Shown here: positions 44,796 through 54,468 of the stretch, piece by piece
How positions within the stretch are numbered: the first letter of the stretch is position 1
How the letters are laid out: the number at the start of each line of letters is the position of its first letter
From: Acinetobacter tianfuensis
GTDB taxonomy: Bacteria > Pseudomonadota > Gammaproteobacteria > Pseudomonadales > Moraxellaceae
Reading direction: 5' to 3'
DNA: 64,000 nucleotides
NCBI RefSeq assembly: GCF_003611465.1
Contig: NZ_RAXV01000007.1
Span: 1 to 64,000 of the forward strand
Program-made: the position numbers and the translations under genes
The notes under the pieces: generated by a model
Told to the model about the DNA's origin: nothing
Seen by the model: only the letters and a program-made list of their open reading frames with translations
Databases searched by the model: none

Positions 44796-46847
44796 ATGCA
44801 TATAAAATTAAATGATTTATTTTTAACCATGCAGCAGCAGCTTGAGCAGCCTCAAGCTGCTTTGGATGAGCAATTGCTCATAGAGCTGATCAACCGCATA
44901 CGCCCGCTAGACAGCAAAAACAGCCATGAAATCCATCAAAAATTTCAAGCTCTTTTACAAGCCCTGCTGCTGACACCAGATGCAGCCAGCACGCTGCAAA
45001 GCTTTACTTTAAAAATCATCAGCCGCTATAAGCAGACCAGTTTGTATGCTGACACTGGTATTTTATCTTTAGATGGTTTTTGGGCGCAGCTTTCACAACG
45101 TTTAGGCGCACATTTCTTACCGCTCATTGATGATACAAGCCAGCTGCAAGATTTAGTCCGCCGCGTTTTTCATCAGCGCAGCGATAAATATTGGCTGGAC
45201 AGCATAGACGAGCAAGATTGGCAAAAGCTGTTCCGCCTGCTCAATCAAGGCCACAGCAGCCAAGACGAAAAAAAACAAATCCGCAGTGAGCTGATCAAAG
45301 CCATTACTGTTTTGTCTTACCGTGTCAGCGGCATTGGTTTATATCCTGAATTTATTAATGCGCAGCCTGAACTGACTGAATACGAGTCACCCTTCCTCGT
45401 TCAGAACCGTGAAATCAATGATTTCATTCAGCAATATAAAACTCTGCACCAAAATGCAGAGCAAATGAGCGCCGTCATTCCGCCTGATGCATCTCAAGCC
45501 TTAGTCATGCTGGATCAGTGCCGTGAAGTGGTGCTGAAAATCCGCCGCGCAACTAAGCGTGTTGGCGTCAGTGTGAGTTTGACCTATTTACTGTCACTGC
45601 TTGAACAGTCTTTAGACCGCATCGAAATTTTACTCAACTTAATTGTTGAAGAAGACGATGTCCGCTACAGCTCGCTTGGCTCCTTGCTGGTTGATATTAC
45701 CGATGCCCTATACAGCGAACGCAGCGTGCGCTCTTTGCTTGCGACCAACAGTGAACTCATGGCGCTGCAGGTTACTGAAAATGCAAGCAAGACTGGAGAG
45801 CATTATGTAAGCACAGATAAAAAAGGCTTTGTTTCCATGTATAAGTCCGCAGCTGGCGCGGGCATTATTATTGCGATTATGGCGACACTGAAAACCTTAA
45901 TGATGCGCGCAAGCCTTGCGCCGCTCATGCAAGCCTTCAGTTACAGCATGAATTATTCATTGGGTTTCATGCTGATTCATGTGCTGCATTTTACAGTTGC
46001 CACCAAACAGCCTGCGATGACTGCAGCCGCCTTAGCCTCAACTGTACAGCACCGCAAAGGCTCCAAAACAGCACAAATTGCAGAATTAGCCGCATTGATT
46101 ATTAATATTATCCGCACCCAATTTATTGCTATTTTAGGCAATATTTCAATTGCGATACCTGTTGCTGCTCTCATCACAATCGGCTGGGAAATGACGCTGC
46201 ATGAACCGCTGATGAATCATGTTAAAGCAGCCAAAACTTTGCATGACCTGAACCCTTTCACCTCATTAGCTATTCCTCATGCAGCAATTGCCGGCATTTG
46301 CCTATTTTTATCCGGCTTGCTGGCAGGCTATTTTGACAATATGGCCATCTACCGGAAAGTCGGCCCGCGCATGCAGGCGCACAAAAAGCTTAGATCACTG
46401 ATGGGTCAGGAGCGTTTAAATAAGTTTGCCGCTTATATAGAGCGTAATCTTGGCGCACTGGCGGGCAACTTTATCTTTGGCATCATGCTCGGCAGCATGG
46501 GAACCATCGGCTATATTTTAGGTCTGCCTTTAGATATCCGCCATATTGCCTTTGCTTCTGCAAACTTTATTCAAGGTTTGCTTAATATCAATGACAGTCC
46601 AGATATTGGCCTGATTATTGTTTCTTTTTTAGGTGTGCTGCTGATTGGCCTGACTAACTTATTTGTCAGCTTTACACTGACCATTATTGTGGCTCTTCGA
46701 GCGCGGCGTGTACGCTTTGAACAGTGGAAACCTTTAGCAAAACTGGTTTTAACCCACTTGCTGACCCGCCCAAGCGATTTTTTCTGGCCGCCGAAAGAAC
46801 CTCTAGAAGTTAATGATGCAAATAACGCACAGAAACACAGCCACTAA
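44796..46847 (+). CDS. Gcr-like protein annotated as site-specific recombinase, a membrane protein
   Basis: 683 residues from ATG 44796, 25 bp after ispB; a longer frame starting inside ispB is not credible. It matches the family named after the gonococcal gcr gene: YRVSGIGLYPEFINAQPELT, FLVQNREINDF, RRATKRVGVSVSLTYLLSLL and the membrane region YSMNYSLGFMLIHVLHFTVA. At least six hydrophobic spans occupy residues 345-650. There is no serine or tyrosine recombinase motif, so the recombinase name is doubtful. It may be cotranscribed with ispB. Confidence 0.78.
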   Translation: MHIKLNDLFLTMQQQLEQPQAALDEQLLIELINRIRPLDSKNSHEIHQKFQALLQALLLTPDAASTLQSFTLKIISRYKQTSLYADTGILSLDGFWAQLSQRLGAHFLPLIDDTSQLQDLVRRVFHQRSDKYWLDSIDEQDWQKLFRLLNQGHSSQDEKKQIRSELIKAITVLSYRVSGIGLYPEFINAQPELTEYESPFLVQNREINDFIQQYKTLHQNAEQMSAVIPPDASQALVMLDQCREVVLKIRRATKRVGVSVSLTYLLSLLEQSLDRIEILLNLIVEEDDVRYSSLGSLLVDITDALYSERSVRSLLATNSELMALQVTENASKTGEHYVSTDKKGFVSMYKSAAGAGIIIAIMATLKTLMMRASLAPLMQAFSYSMNYSLGFMLIHVLHFTVATKQPAMTAAALASTVQHRKGSKTAQIAELAALIINIIRTQFIAILGNISIAIPVAALITIGWEMTLHEPLMNHVKAAKTLHDLNPFTSLAIPHAAIAGICLFLSGLLAGYFDNMAIYRKVGPRMQAHKKLRSLMGQERLNKFAAYIERNLGALAGNFIFGIMLGSMGTIGYILGLPLDIRHIAFASANFIQGLLNINDSPDIGLIIVSFLGVLLIGLTNLFVSFTLTIIVALRARRVRFEQWKPLAKLVLTHLLTRPSDFFWPPKEPLEVNDANNAQKHSH

Positions 46848-46920
46848 TTTGTTAATTTACTTTATTGGATGTTACATAAACACCAAAAAGAAATTAGCAT
46901 AATTTACACACACTTGAAAT

Positions 46921-46944
46921 AAAGTGTACTGATGAGTACACTTT
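46921..46944. other. Perfect inverted repeat before the PAP2 gene
   Basis: AAAGTGTACT and AGTACACTTT pair around GATG. It may be the terminator of the gcr-like gene or an operator of the PAP2-adeIJK unit; the following bases are AAACC rather than T. Confidence 0.45.
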
Positions 46945-46994
46945 AAACCATCAATTAATTGGACTTGCTCCAGTTAAGATACAAGGATTCAAGC

Positions 46995-47609
46995 ATGCCC
47001 AAGCGATTGCTTTTCCTCGGCTGTTTCATGTTAATTTTCAGTATTTTATTGCTGATATTTCCAACATTGAATAGGTTTGACCTTTCCGTTTTGGACTGGA
47101 TGCACGCGCACCGCAATGCCGCATTCAACACTGCAGCCATAGGATTTTCCATCGCGGGAGGCATGCCTTTTGTATTATTTATAACCACGCTATGGTGTTT
47201 ACAGTCAGCATGGTATAAAAAATATTCACTTATTGCTTTTATCAGTATAGGAATTTTAGGAAGTATAAGCCTGACATGGCTTTTGAAATACCTTATCTCC
47301 CGGCCGCGCCCACCTGAAATGTATTTTCTGGTGAACACCTACGGAGATTCATTTCCAAGTGGGCATAGCCTCTATGCCGCAGCATTGGGGTGCTTAGGGT
47401 TATACATCTATCAGCAGTATACACAGCGTAAATTGATTTATCTGTTTATTTGTACATGGGTTCTGCTGATGGGTTTTTCAAGAGTATATGCAGGCGCTCA
47501 TTATCCTTCCGATGTACTTTCCGGCTGGGGAATAAGCCTTATTTGGATCACGTTTTTATATGCGGTATTGAATAAACAGCAGCTGCGTAAACTAAATAAT
47601 GAATTTTGA
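46995..47609 (+). CDS. PAP2 superfamily phosphatase
   Basis: 204 residues from ATG 46995, with AAGGA seven bases upstream. The three catalytic motifs are intact: KYLISRPRPP (98-107), PSGHS (121-125) and SRVYAGAHYPSDV (162-174). About six membrane segments are expected. Such enzymes dephosphorylate lipids, for example undecaprenyl pyrophosphate or phosphatidylglycerol phosphate, on the periplasmic side. Its stop lies only 24 bp before adeI. Confidence 0.88.
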   Translation: MPKRLLFLGCFMLIFSILLLIFPTLNRFDLSVLDWMHAHRNAAFNTAAIGFSIAGGMPFVLFITTLWCLQSAWYKKYSLIAFISIGILGSISLTWLLKYLISRPRPPEMYFLVNTYGDSFPSGHSLYAAALGCLGLYIYQQYTQRKLIYLFICTWVLLMGFSRVYAGAHYPSDVLSGWGISLIWITFLYAVLNKQQLRKLNNEF

Positions 47610-47633
47610 TAAAAATCTAATTGAGGTGGAAGA

Positions 47634-48887
47634 ATGATGTCTGCAAAGCTTTGGGCTCCGGCCCTGACTGCTTGCGCATTAGCAACAAGTATTGCACTTG
47701 TAGGCTGCAGCAAAGATCCAAAGGAGGCACAGCAAGCTGGCGCTGCTCAGCAAATGCCTCCAACTGAAGTTGGAATTATTGTTGCTCAGCCGCAAAGCGT
47801 GGAACAGTCTGTAGAACTTTCAGGCCGTACTACAGCATTTGAAATTTCCGAAGTGCGACCGCAAGCCAGCGGTGTCGTTCTGAAACGTCTTTTTGCTGAA
47901 GGCAGCTATGTCCGCGAAGGCCAAGCACTGTATGAAATCGACTCTAGCACTAACCGTGCAAATGTCGATAACGCACGTGCGTCTATTGCCAGCGCTGAAG
48001 CAAACTTAAACGTTTTACGCGTTAAAGAAGGCCGCTACCGCCAATTGGTAGGCACAAACGCCATTTCTAAGCAAGAATATGACGACATTGCTGCACAAGT
48101 GAAACTTGCTGAAGCAACATTAAACGCCAACCGCGCTACGTTAAAAAATGCTGAAATCAACCTAGGTTATTCAACTGTCCGTGCGCCAATTTCAGGTCAA
48201 ACGAACCGCTCTACAGTCACTTCAGGCGCATTGGTAACCGCCAATCAGGCAGATCCGCTGGTAACTATTCAGCGCTTAGATCCAATCTATGTTGACATTA
48301 ACCAGTCAAGCGCTGAATTGCTTCGTTTGCGTCAGCAGCTGAGCAAAGGCGCTCTCGACAGCAGCAACAACACGAAAGTGAAGTTAAAGCTTGAAGATGG
48401 CAGCGAATACTCACAAGAAGGCCGTTTAGCTTTTTCTGATGCAAGTGTAAACCCAGATACAGGCACAGTTACTTTGCGCGCAGTATTCCCGAACCCGAAT
48501 CACCTGCTGCTTCCGGGCATGTTTGCAAATGCAAAAATCGTACAAGGCGTAATTCCAAACGCTTATTTGATCCCGCAAGCTGCAATTACACGCACCCCGA
48601 CAGGCCAAGCAATGGCAATGCTGGTCAATGAAAAAGGCGCTGTTGAACCTCGTCCTGTAACTACTGCAGGCGTTCAAGGTAAAGACTGGATCGTAACAGA
48701 CGGTTTGAAACCGGGTGAAAAAGTCATTGTTGACGGTATTGCAAAAGTAAAACCTGAACAGCAAGTTACTGCTAAACCTTACCAGCCAAAAGCTGTGCCT
48801 CAAGGTGCACCAAGCGCGGCAAGCCAAGCTAAACCTGCTTCTGAAGCAGAAGCTAAACCAGAACAAAAATCTACTTCAAATTCATAA
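47634..48887 (+). CDS. adeI: RND efflux periplasmic adaptor AdeI
   Basis: 417 residues, ATG at 47634 (a second ATG follows at once), with GAGGTGGA upstream. A lipobox ALVGC puts Cys25 at the mature end. Adaptor features follow: ELSGRTTAFEISEVRPQASG (lipoyl-like half), a coiled-coil hairpin at about 110-165, STVRAPISGQTNRSTVTSGA, and NPNHLLLPGMFANAKI. The C-terminal tail is rich in Ala, Pro, Lys and Gln. It links AdeJ and AdeK in the AdeIJK multidrug pump of Acinetobacter. The gene is 12 bp from adeJ. Confidence 0.93.
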   Translation: MMSAKLWAPALTACALATSIALVGCSKDPKEAQQAGAAQQMPPTEVGIIVAQPQSVEQSVELSGRTTAFEISEVRPQASGVVLKRLFAEGSYVREGQALYEIDSSTNRANVDNARASIASAEANLNVLRVKEGRYRQLVGTNAISKQEYDDIAAQVKLAEATLNANRATLKNAEINLGYSTVRAPISGQTNRSTVTSGALVTANQADPLVTIQRLDPIYVDINQSSAELLRLRQQLSKGALDSSNNTKVKLKLEDGSEYSQEGRLAFSDASVNPDTGTVTLRAVFPNPNHLLLPGMFANAKIVQGVIPNAYLIPQAAITRTPTGQAMAMLVNEKGAVEPRPVTTAGVQGKDWIVTDGLKPGEKVIVDGIAKVKPEQQVTAKPYQPKAVPQGAPSAASQAKPASEAEAKPEQKSTSNS

Positions 48888-48899
48888 GGGGTAGACTGA

Positions 48900-51800
48900 A
48901 TGGCTCAATTCTTTATTCATCGCCCCATCTTTGCATGGGTGATTGCATTAGTCATTATGCTGGCGGGTGTTCTCACGCTCAGCAAAATGCCTATCGCGCA
49001 GTATCCGACCATTGCTCCGCCAACGGTCACGATTTCTGCAACATATCCAGGTGCATCTGCCGCTACAGTTGAAAATACAGTAACGCAGATCATCGAACAG
49101 CAAATGAATGGTCTAGACGGCTTGCGCTATATCTCGTCAAACAGCGCAGGTAACGGCCAAGCGTCTATTTCATTAAACTTTGAACAAGGGATCGATCCAG
49201 ATATCGCCCAAGTTCAAGTGCAAAACAAACTGCAGTCTGCCACTGCGCTTTTACCTGAAGATGTACAGCGTCAAGGGGTAAAAGTAACCAAGTCAGGCGC
49301 CAGCTTCCTGCAAGTTTTAGCGTTTTATTCTCCTGATGGCAGTTTGTCTGCAAATGACATTAAAGACTATGTAAACTCAAATATTTCTGAGCCTCTAAGC
49401 CGCGTTGCCGGTGTGGGTGAAGTACAGGTGTTTGGCGGTTCATATGCAATGCGTATTTGGATGGATCCATCTAAAATGGCAAGCCTGCAAGTCACTCCAA
49501 GTGATATTGCTGCAGCATTAAGAACACAAAACGCTCAGGTTGCAGTAGGTCAGCTCGGCGGTGCGCCCTCTATTGAAGGCCAAGTGCTGAATGCAACAGT
49601 GAATGCGCAAAGCTTACTGACAACACCTGAAGAGTTTCAAAACATCTTCCTGAAAAATACGGCGAGCGGCGCTCAAGTACGCTTAGGCGATGTGGCCCGT
49701 ATTGAATTAGGTGCAGATAACTATCAGTTCGACTCTAAATTTAATGGCAAGCCTGCCGGCGGTGTTGCAATTAAACTTGCAACAGGCGCTAACGCGCTTG
49801 ATACAGCAGAAGCTGTAGAAGCGCGCCTTGTTGATTTACGTAAAAACTACCCTGCAGGCATGCAGGACAAGCTTGCGTTTGATACAACGCCATTTATTAA
49901 ACTGTCAATTGAATCTGTAGTACATACACTGATTGAAGCTGTTATTCTGGTATTCCTTGTCATGTTCCTGTTCTTGCAGAACTGGCGCGCAACATTGATT
50001 CCAACAATGGCCGTACCTGTTGTTGTATTAGGCACCTTTGCAGTTATTAACGTTTTCGGTTTCTCAATCAACACATTAACCATGTTCGCCATGGTACTGG
50101 CTATTGGCCTTCTGGTCGATGACGCCATCGTTGTAGTAGAAAACGTTGAACGTGTCATGGTCGAAGAACACCTCGACCCTGTGAGCGCTACCGAAAAATC
50201 AATGAAGCAGATTTCTGGCGCATTGATTGGTATTACTTCTGTATTAACTGCGGTATTCGTACCGATGGCATTTATGAGCGGCACAACAGGCGTGATTTAC
50301 CGCCAGTTCTCCATTACGCTTGTAACCGCCATGATTTTGTCACTGATTGTGGCATTAACCTTTACTCCAGCTTTATGTGCGACCATGCTGAAACAGCATG
50401 ATCCAAACAAAGCAACAAGCAATAATATCTTTGCCCGTTTCTTCCGCTGGTTTAACCAAGCATTTGACAAAGTTGCTGGAAAATACCAGAACGGCGTTAA
50501 CCGCATGACGCATGCCAAAGTGTTTTCTGGCGTGCTGTATCTTGTGGTGATTGCAATTCTTGGCTTCCTGTTCACTAAGCTGCCGTCATCGTTCCTTCCA
50601 GATGAGGACCAAGGTGTTGTTATGACACTGGTTCAATTGCCGCCAAATGCGACATTGGAACGTACTGATAAAACCATCAGCACCATGACTGACTACTTCC
50701 TTAATAAAGAAAAAGACTATGTTGAATCTGTATTCAGCGTATCTGGCTTCTCATTTACAGGTGTAGGTCAAAATGCTGGCTTAGCGTTCATTAAACTGAA
50801 AGACTGGGAAGAGCGCACAACGCCTGAAGCAAAAGTCGGTTCGATTATTCAGCGCGGCATGGCATTGAACATGATTGTAAAAGATGCGTCCTATATCATG
50901 CCTTTACAGCTTCCTGCAATGCCTGAATTAGGTGTAACAGCTGGCTTTAACTTGCAATTGAAAGATGCAAGCGGCAGCGGACACGATCAATTGCTGAATG
51001 CGCGTAATGCCATTTTAGGCATGGCGGCTCAAGACAAGCGCTTAGTCGGCGTGCGTCCAAATGGTCAGGAAGATACACCGCAGTACAAGATCATTGTTGA
51101 CCAAGCGCAAGCTGGCGCCATGGGCGTAAGCATCGCCGAGATCAATACCACGATGGGTATGGCTTGGGGCGGTTCGTATATCAATGACTTCGTCGACCGC
51201 GGCCGTGTGAAAAAGGTTTATGTGCAAGGCGAAGCGGATTCCCGCATGATGCCGGAAGACTTAGACAAATGGTATGTCCGCAACAACCAAGGCACAATGG
51301 TTCCGTTCTCTGCATTCGCAACTGGCCAATGGACCTATGGTTCTCCGCGTCTTGAACGTTATAACGGCATTTCATCGATGAACATTCAAGGTACTCCTGC
51401 TCCAGGCGTCAGCTCTGGTGATGCCATGGCTGCCATGGAAGAAATCGTTGCTAAACTTCCATCTATGGGACTTAGCGGCTATGACTATGAATGGACAGGC
51501 CTATCTCTGGAAGAACGTGAGTCAGGTGCTCAAGCGCCAATTATCTACACACTTTCTTTACTGATTGTATTCCTGTGTCTGGCTGCTTTATACGAAAGCT
51601 GGTCAATTCCATTCTCTGTCCTTTTGGTTGTACCTCTAGGTGTTGTTGGTGCAGTCGCATTAACCTTCATTGGTATGGTTCTGTTTAAAGATCCGAACCT
51701 TTCTAACAACATTTACTTCCAAGTCGCAATCATTGCAGTCATTGGTTTGGCTGCCAAAAATGCGATTTTGATTGTAGAATTTGCGAAAGAGCTTCAGGAA

Positions 51801-52079
51801 AGCGGTGAAGAACTGTTTGACGCAACAATGCATGCTGCAAAAATGCGTTTACGTCCAATCATTATGACCACTCTAGCCTTCGGTTTTGGTGTACTTCCGC
51901 TTGCGTTAGCATCTGGCGCGGGTGCAGGCAGCCAGCACTCTGTAGGTTATGGTGTACTGGGCGGCGTAATCAGTTCAACCTTATTAGGCATCTTCTTTAT
52001 CCCTGTGTTCTACGTATGGATTCGAAGCATCTTTAAATACAAACCAAAACAACAAAATAATCAGGAGCACGCATCGTGA
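48900..52079 (+). CDS. adeJ: RND multidrug efflux transporter AdeJ
   Basis: 1059 residues, ATG at 48900. It has the HAE1-type layout: twelve membrane segments, two large periplasmic loops, and motifs such as FFIHRPIFAWVIALVIMLAG at the start, AIGLLVDDAIVVVENVERVM with the two proton-relay Asp residues in segment 4, and GLAAKNAILIVEFAKEL with the Lys of segment 10. AdeJ exports beta-lactams, tetracyclines, fluoroquinolones and other drugs. The stop TGA overlaps the adeK ATG by one base. Confidence 0.95.
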   Translation: MAQFFIHRPIFAWVIALVIMLAGVLTLSKMPIAQYPTIAPPTVTISATYPGASAATVENTVTQIIEQQMNGLDGLRYISSNSAGNGQASISLNFEQGIDPDIAQVQVQNKLQSATALLPEDVQRQGVKVTKSGASFLQVLAFYSPDGSLSANDIKDYVNSNISEPLSRVAGVGEVQVFGGSYAMRIWMDPSKMASLQVTPSDIAAALRTQNAQVAVGQLGGAPSIEGQVLNATVNAQSLLTTPEEFQNIFLKNTASGAQVRLGDVARIELGADNYQFDSKFNGKPAGGVAIKLATGANALDTAEAVEARLVDLRKNYPAGMQDKLAFDTTPFIKLSIESVVHTLIEAVILVFLVMFLFLQNWRATLIPTMAVPVVVLGTFAVINVFGFSINTLTMFAMVLAIGLLVDDAIVVVENVERVMVEEHLDPVSATEKSMKQISGALIGITSVLTAVFVPMAFMSGTTGVIYRQFSITLVTAMILSLIVALTFTPALCATMLKQHDPNKATSNNIFARFFRWFNQAFDKVAGKYQNGVNRMTHAKVFSGVLYLVVIAILGFLFTKLPSSFLPDEDQGVVMTLVQLPPNATLERTDKTISTMTDYFLNKEKDYVESVFSVSGFSFTGVGQNAGLAFIKLKDWEERTTPEAKVGSIIQRGMALNMIVKDASYIMPLQLPAMPELGVTAGFNLQLKDASGSGHDQLLNARNAILGMAAQDKRLVGVRPNGQEDTPQYKIIVDQAQAGAMGVSIAEINTTMGMAWGGSYINDFVDRGRVKKVYVQGEADSRMMPEDLDKWYVRNNQGTMVPFSAFATGQWTYGSPRLERYNGISSMNIQGTPAPGVSSGDAMAAMEEIVAKLPSMGLSGYDYEWTGLSLEERESGAQAPIIYTLSLLIVFLCLAALYESWSIPFSVLLVVPLGVVGAVALTFIGMVLFKDPNLSNNIYFQVAIIAVIGLAAKNAILIVEFAKELQESGEELFDATMHAAKMRLRPIIMTTLAFGFGVLPLALASGAGAGSQHSVGYGVLGGVISSTLLGIFFIPVFYVWIRSIFKYKPKQQNNQEHAS

Positions 52080-53527
52080 TGCAAAATATATGGTCTATTG
52101 CAGGTCGTAGCATTGCGGTTTCTTCACTTGCGCTTGCTTTGGCTGCCTGCCAAAGCATGCGCGGTCCAGAACCTGCCGCTCAGGCGAACATTCCAGAAGG
52201 TTACAGCAGTTATGCTTCTGGTTCATCTGCTGCAGAACAAGGCTATAAAGAGTTCTTTGCTGATCAGCGTTTAGTTCAAGTGCTGGATTTAGCTTTGGCG
52301 AATAACCGCGACCTGCGCACTGCCGCTCTGAATATTCAGCGTGCGCAGCAGCAATACCAAATCACTTCGAACAATCAGCTTCCAACGATTGGCGCAAGCG
52401 GCGGTGTATTGCGTCAGGACACGCTCAGTTCTCAAAAGCCCATGACTTCTTATAATGTCGGTTTAGGCGTGACTGCGTATGAGCTGGATTTTTGGGGCCG
52501 TGTACGCAGCCTGAAAGACAACGCTTTGGATAACTATCTGGCAACGGCAAGCGCACGTGATGCAACGCAAATTGCTTTGGTTGGCCAAGTTGCTCAAGCA
52601 TGGCTCAGCTACTCATTTGCAAATGCCAATCTGAAACTGGCTGACCAAACCCTTAAAACGCAGCTTGAGTCTTATAACTTGAACAAAAAGCGTTTTGATG
52701 TCGGTATTGACAGCGAAGTTCCTGTACGCCAAGCGCAGATTTCAGTTGAAACAGCCCGCAATGATGTAGCGAACTATAAGACACAAGTTGCTCAAGCACA
52801 GAATATGCTGAATCTGCTGGTAGGCCAGCAAGTTCCAGCAAATCTGCTGCCTGCTCAGCGTGTTACCCGCATTACATCAAGCAATGCAATGGGCACAGGC
52901 ATTCCAAGTGACTTGCTGAACAACCGCCCAGATGTACGCGCAGCTGAATACAAACTTTCTGCAGCCGGCGCAAACATTGGCGCAGCAAAAGCGCGTTTGT
53001 TCCCCACCATCAGCCTAACTGGCTCTGCGGGCTATGCATCGACAGATTTAAGCGACCTGTTTAAATCTGGCGCATTTGTATGGTCATTAGGCCCAAGCCT
53101 AGACATCCCGCTTTGGGACTGGGGCACACGCAAAGCAAACATCAAAATTTCAGAAACTGACCGTGAAATTGCTTTATCTGATTATGAAAAATCAATTCAA
53201 ACTGCGTTCAGTGAAGTGAATGATGCCTTAGCTGTGCGTCAAAATATTGGTGACCGCTTAGCAGCTCAGAAACGTTTAGTCGATGCAACCAATACCACTT
53301 ACAAGCTTTCTAATGCCCGCTTCCGCGCAGGTATCGACAGCTATTTAACAGTATTGGATGCACAGCGTACTTCTTATGGCGCTGAACAAGGCTTGCTTCT
53401 GCTTGAACAAGCGAACTTGAACAACCAAGTGGAACTGTACAAATCATTAGGCGGCGGCTTAAAAGCCAATACCTCTGATGCTGTACAAATTCAGCAGTCT
53501 TCTGCAGAACGCAAAGCAGCGCAATAA
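52079..53527 (+). CDS. adeK: Outer membrane efflux channel AdeK
   Basis: 482 residues from ATG 52079; a GTG one codon earlier is the alternative. AGGAG precedes it. The lipobox ALAAC marks Cys24. The TolC/OprM family is shown by NRDLRTAALNIQRAQQQYQI, YELDFWGRVRSLKDNALDNY, and the repeated NNRPDVRAAEYKLSAAGANI and SLDIPLWDWGTR. It forms the outer membrane duct of AdeIJK. A terminator follows. Confidence 0.94.
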   Translation: MQNIWSIAGRSIAVSSLALALAACQSMRGPEPAAQANIPEGYSSYASGSSAAEQGYKEFFADQRLVQVLDLALANNRDLRTAALNIQRAQQQYQITSNNQLPTIGASGGVLRQDTLSSQKPMTSYNVGLGVTAYELDFWGRVRSLKDNALDNYLATASARDATQIALVGQVAQAWLSYSFANANLKLADQTLKTQLESYNLNKKRFDVGIDSEVPVRQAQISVETARNDVANYKTQVAQAQNMLNLLVGQQVPANLLPAQRVTRITSSNAMGTGIPSDLLNNRPDVRAAEYKLSAAGANIGAAKARLFPTISLTGSAGYASTDLSDLFKSGAFVWSLGPSLDIPLWDWGTRKANIKISETDREIALSDYEKSIQTAFSEVNDALAVRQNIGDRLAAQKRLVDATNTTYKLSNARFRAGIDSYLTVLDAQRTSYGAEQGLLLLEQANLNNQVELYKSLGGGLKANTSDAVQIQQSSAERKAAQ

Positions 53528-53561
53528 ACGAAACAGCAGGTACTGGTTTAACCGGTACTTT

Positions 53562-53590
53562 AAAAAAGCTCACCTCGGTGGGCTTTTTTA
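53562..53590 (+). terminator. Terminator of adeIJK
   Basis: AAAAAAGC-T-CACC and GGTG-G-GCTTTTTT form a stem with a two-base loop and a T run, 34 bp after the adeK stop. Confidence 0.82.
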
Positions 53591-53651
53591 TTGCAATTTC
53601 AACGCAGTTTACCTATCTTCAATATCAATCTCATTGTCAAATATTTGCATC

Positions 53652-54008
53652 ATGCTTTTAAGTAATCTTGAATCTGTTCCGGGCCATACCATTACGCAGC
53701 AGCTGGATGTTGTTTATGGCAGCACTGTACGCAGCAAACATGCAGGCCGTGACTTGCTTGCTGGACTGAAAAATATTGTCGGCGGCGAACTCACTGCTTA
53801 CACAGAGCTGCTGGAAGAATCCCGCCAAGAAGCCATGGAGCGTATGATTGCAAAAGCGCAAAACTTAGGCGCCAATGCTATTGTGGGCATCCGTTTTTCT
53901 ACGTCTAACATTGCCCAAGGTGCATCTGAATTGTTTGTTTACGGCACTGCGGTACATGTCGAAGCGAACCAGCCAAAACTGCCTGACCCATTTCCTGCAC
54001 AAGGTTAA
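53652..54008 (+). CDS. YbjQ/UPF0145 family protein
   Basis: 118 residues from ATG 53652. The family features are clear: GHTITQQLDVVYGSTVRSKH, GGELTAYTELLEESRQEAME and NAIVGIRFSTSNI. UPF0145 (YbjQ) proteins are small oligomeric cytoplasmic proteins with heavy-metal-binding-like folds; their role is unclear. It is followed at 5 bp by a divergent paralogue, suggesting an old tandem duplication. Confidence 0.88.
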   Translation: MLLSNLESVPGHTITQQLDVVYGSTVRSKHAGRDLLAGLKNIVGGELTAYTELLEESRQEAMERMIAKAQNLGANAIVGIRFSTSNIAQGASELFVYGTAVHVEANQPKLPDPFPAQG

Positions 54009-54013
54009 ACGCC

Positions 54014-54451
54014 ATGGATGCTTTTTTATTAAAAGTCACCATTTTTGTGATTTTGTTTGCCGTGGGCTGGGGCTTTGGCCGCCATGCAGAACGCAAGCAC
54101 CTCACCGAGCTGGAAATACAGGAAAAACGTCTCGCCTACATCCGTTTAGACAGCAGCCGCTTTAAAACCACAGAACATTCAGGGCAATTGGTATCCAGCA
54201 ATGTGGTGATTTCGCACGATTATTTTAAATATGTCATTGCGAATATTCAGAACTTTTTTGGCGGCAACCTCAGCAGCTATGAAACGGTGGTTGAACGCGC
54301 CAGACGCGAGGCTGTGGTGCGCCTTAAGCTGGAAGCTGAAAAGATTGGCGCATCTGAAATATTGGGTTTGCGCCTCAGCACGACCGAAATGGGTATGGAC
54401 GGCGGCATGGTTGAAGTGTTTGCGTATGGCACGGCGATTCAAAACCACTGA
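54014..54451 (+). CDS. Membrane-anchored YbjQ-like paralogue
   Basis: 145 residues, ATG at 54014. An N-terminal membrane segment (TIFVILFAVGWGFGRHA) is followed by a UPF0145-like domain: GGNLSSYETVVERARREAVV and ASEILGLRLSTTEM, matching the same positions in the gene before it. The tandem pair thus has one soluble and one membrane-tied member, which suggests they work together. Function is unknown. Confidence 0.8.
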   Translation: MDAFLLKVTIFVILFAVGWGFGRHAERKHLTELEIQEKRLAYIRLDSSRFKTTEHSGQLVSSNVVISHDYFKYVIANIQNFFGGNLSSYETVVERARREAVVRLKLEAEKIGASEILGLRLSTTEMGMDGGMVEVFAYGTAIQNH

Positions 54452-54468
54452 CTCTACCAATAATATCT

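Noticed and set aside
48426-48866. 146-codon minus-strand frame opposite adeI
   Set aside because: It is rich in Phe, Arg and Cys as expected of antisense to a coding region and lacks a start signal.
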